A stretch of 5,293 nucleotides of DNA, taken from positions 1-5,293 of the forward strand of contig JAFVAS010000210.1 in the NCBI GenBank assembly GCA_017480395.1, written 5' to 3'. Positions 5,148 through 5,293 of the stretch are shown here, piece by piece. The notes beneath the pieces were generated by a model. The model was not told the DNA's origin. It made no database searches and saw nothing but the letters and a program-made list of their open reading frames with translations. The DNA is from Oscillospiraceae bacterium. GTDB lineage: Bacteria > Bacillota > Clostridia > Oscillospirales > Oscillospiraceae. Each line of letters starts with the position of its first letter. Within the stretch, counting starts at the first letter, position 1. A program made the translations under genes and the position numbers.

Positions 5148-5293
5148 ATGGAAAAACGAATCGTTCGATTCAGCCCGCCCGATGTGGGTGAGGCCGAGAT
5201 ACAGGAGGTCGCGCAGGCGCTGCGCTCCGGTTGGATCACCACGGGGCCTAGAACCAAGCTGTTTGAGCGGCCGTTGGCGGCGTTTATCGAGAC
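5148..5293 (+). CDS. DegT/DnrJ/EryC1/StrS family aminotransferase, N-terminal part (3' end outside window)
   Basis: Only the first 48 residues are present. The segment VRFSPPDVGEAEIQEVAQAL followed by RSGWITTGPRTKLFE is the characteristic N-terminus of this PLP-dependent sugar aminotransferase family, which adds an amino group to keto-sugar nucleotides for lipopolysaccharide, capsule, flagellar glycan or spore-coat polysaccharide (ArnB, PseC, SpsC types). GSGWITTGP-like wording builds part of the substrate pocket; the PLP lysine lies beyond the window. The ribosome site AGGGTG (5135-5140) is 7 bases before the ATG and overlaps the TAG that closes the frame upstream, an operon-like arrangement with a gene that now appears truncated. 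The sugar substrate cannot be told from this fragment. If the element model is right, this is cargo of the sigK-intervening element. Confidence 0.88.
   Translation, partial: MEKRIVRFSPPDVGEAEIQEVAQALRSGWITTGPRTKLFERPLAAFIE

Larger units (their letters stand above)
2466..5293. mobile_element. Left end of a skin-like sigK-intervening element (right end outside window)
   Basis: Everything to the right of the sigK break is interpreted as inserted DNA. It starts with a large serine recombinase reading toward sigK, then a small coupled gene, an AT-rich divergent promoter region, a stretch of broken frames and an aminotransferase gene. Base composition changes from the very GC-rich ftsH-GNAT block to a mixed block with AT-rich patches (for example 4276-4440). 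Comparable elements interrupt sigK in B. subtilis and Clostridioides difficile. No phage structural or conjugation genes are visible in this part. The left edge is good to about 10 bases; the extent is unknown. Confidence 0.68.

Noticed and set aside
4264..5293. Search for the 3' half of sigK (DLISIGTIGLIK, RCIENEIL and similar) on both strands
   Set aside because: No matching residues were found in any frame read; the missing half must be outside the window if it exists.
1..5293. tRNA, rRNA, CRISPR array or insertion-sequence ends
   Set aside because: No cloverleaf-like, regularly spaced repeat or terminal inverted repeat pattern was seen on reading the window.

Overview
The window looks like part of the chromosome of a spore-forming, fairly GC-rich Bacillota, most plausibly a clostridial gut-type lineage such as Oscillospiraceae. 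The evidence is the 5' part of the sporulation-specific sigma factor gene sigK, the GC-rich housekeeping genes beside it, strong GGAGG-type ribosome sites, and a large serine recombinase sitting exactly where sigK breaks off. The taxon is an inference from gene content and composition.

Region 1 (1-2209) is ordinary, GC-rich chromosome read rightward. It holds the C-terminal 391 residues of the membrane AAA+ protease FtsH, a strong hairpin, a gamma-class carbonic anhydrase-family beta-helix protein, and a GNAT acetyltransferase whose start overlaps the preceding stop by 8 bases. The unit closes at a strong rho-independent terminator that is symmetrical enough to work on both strands.

Region 2 (2200-2475) carries a good match to a sigma-E (mother-cell) promoter and the first 66 codons of sigK. 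The frame breaks in the conserved stretch LRLVAHIVK and stops three codons later. No other sigK sequence is visible in the window.

Region 3 (about 2466 to the window end) is read as the left end of a skin-like sigK-intervening element. A 543-residue large serine recombinase on the minus strand converges on sigK, and its stop codon lies inside sigK sequence. It is translationally coupled (ATGA) to a 57-residue protein that is a candidate partner or directionality factor. A near-perfect sigma-A promoter diverges from this pair and runs into 0.5 kb of weakly coding-like, broken frames that end at a rho-independent terminator. At the right edge begins a DegT/DnrJ/EryC1/StrS aminotransferase, an enzyme type used for amino-sugars of surface or spore polysaccharides.

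Working model (inference): in the mother cell the recombinase, perhaps with the small protein, excises the element and rejoins sigK so that sigma-K can be made. The right end of the element and the 3' half of sigK should lie downstream of the window; this cannot be tested here.
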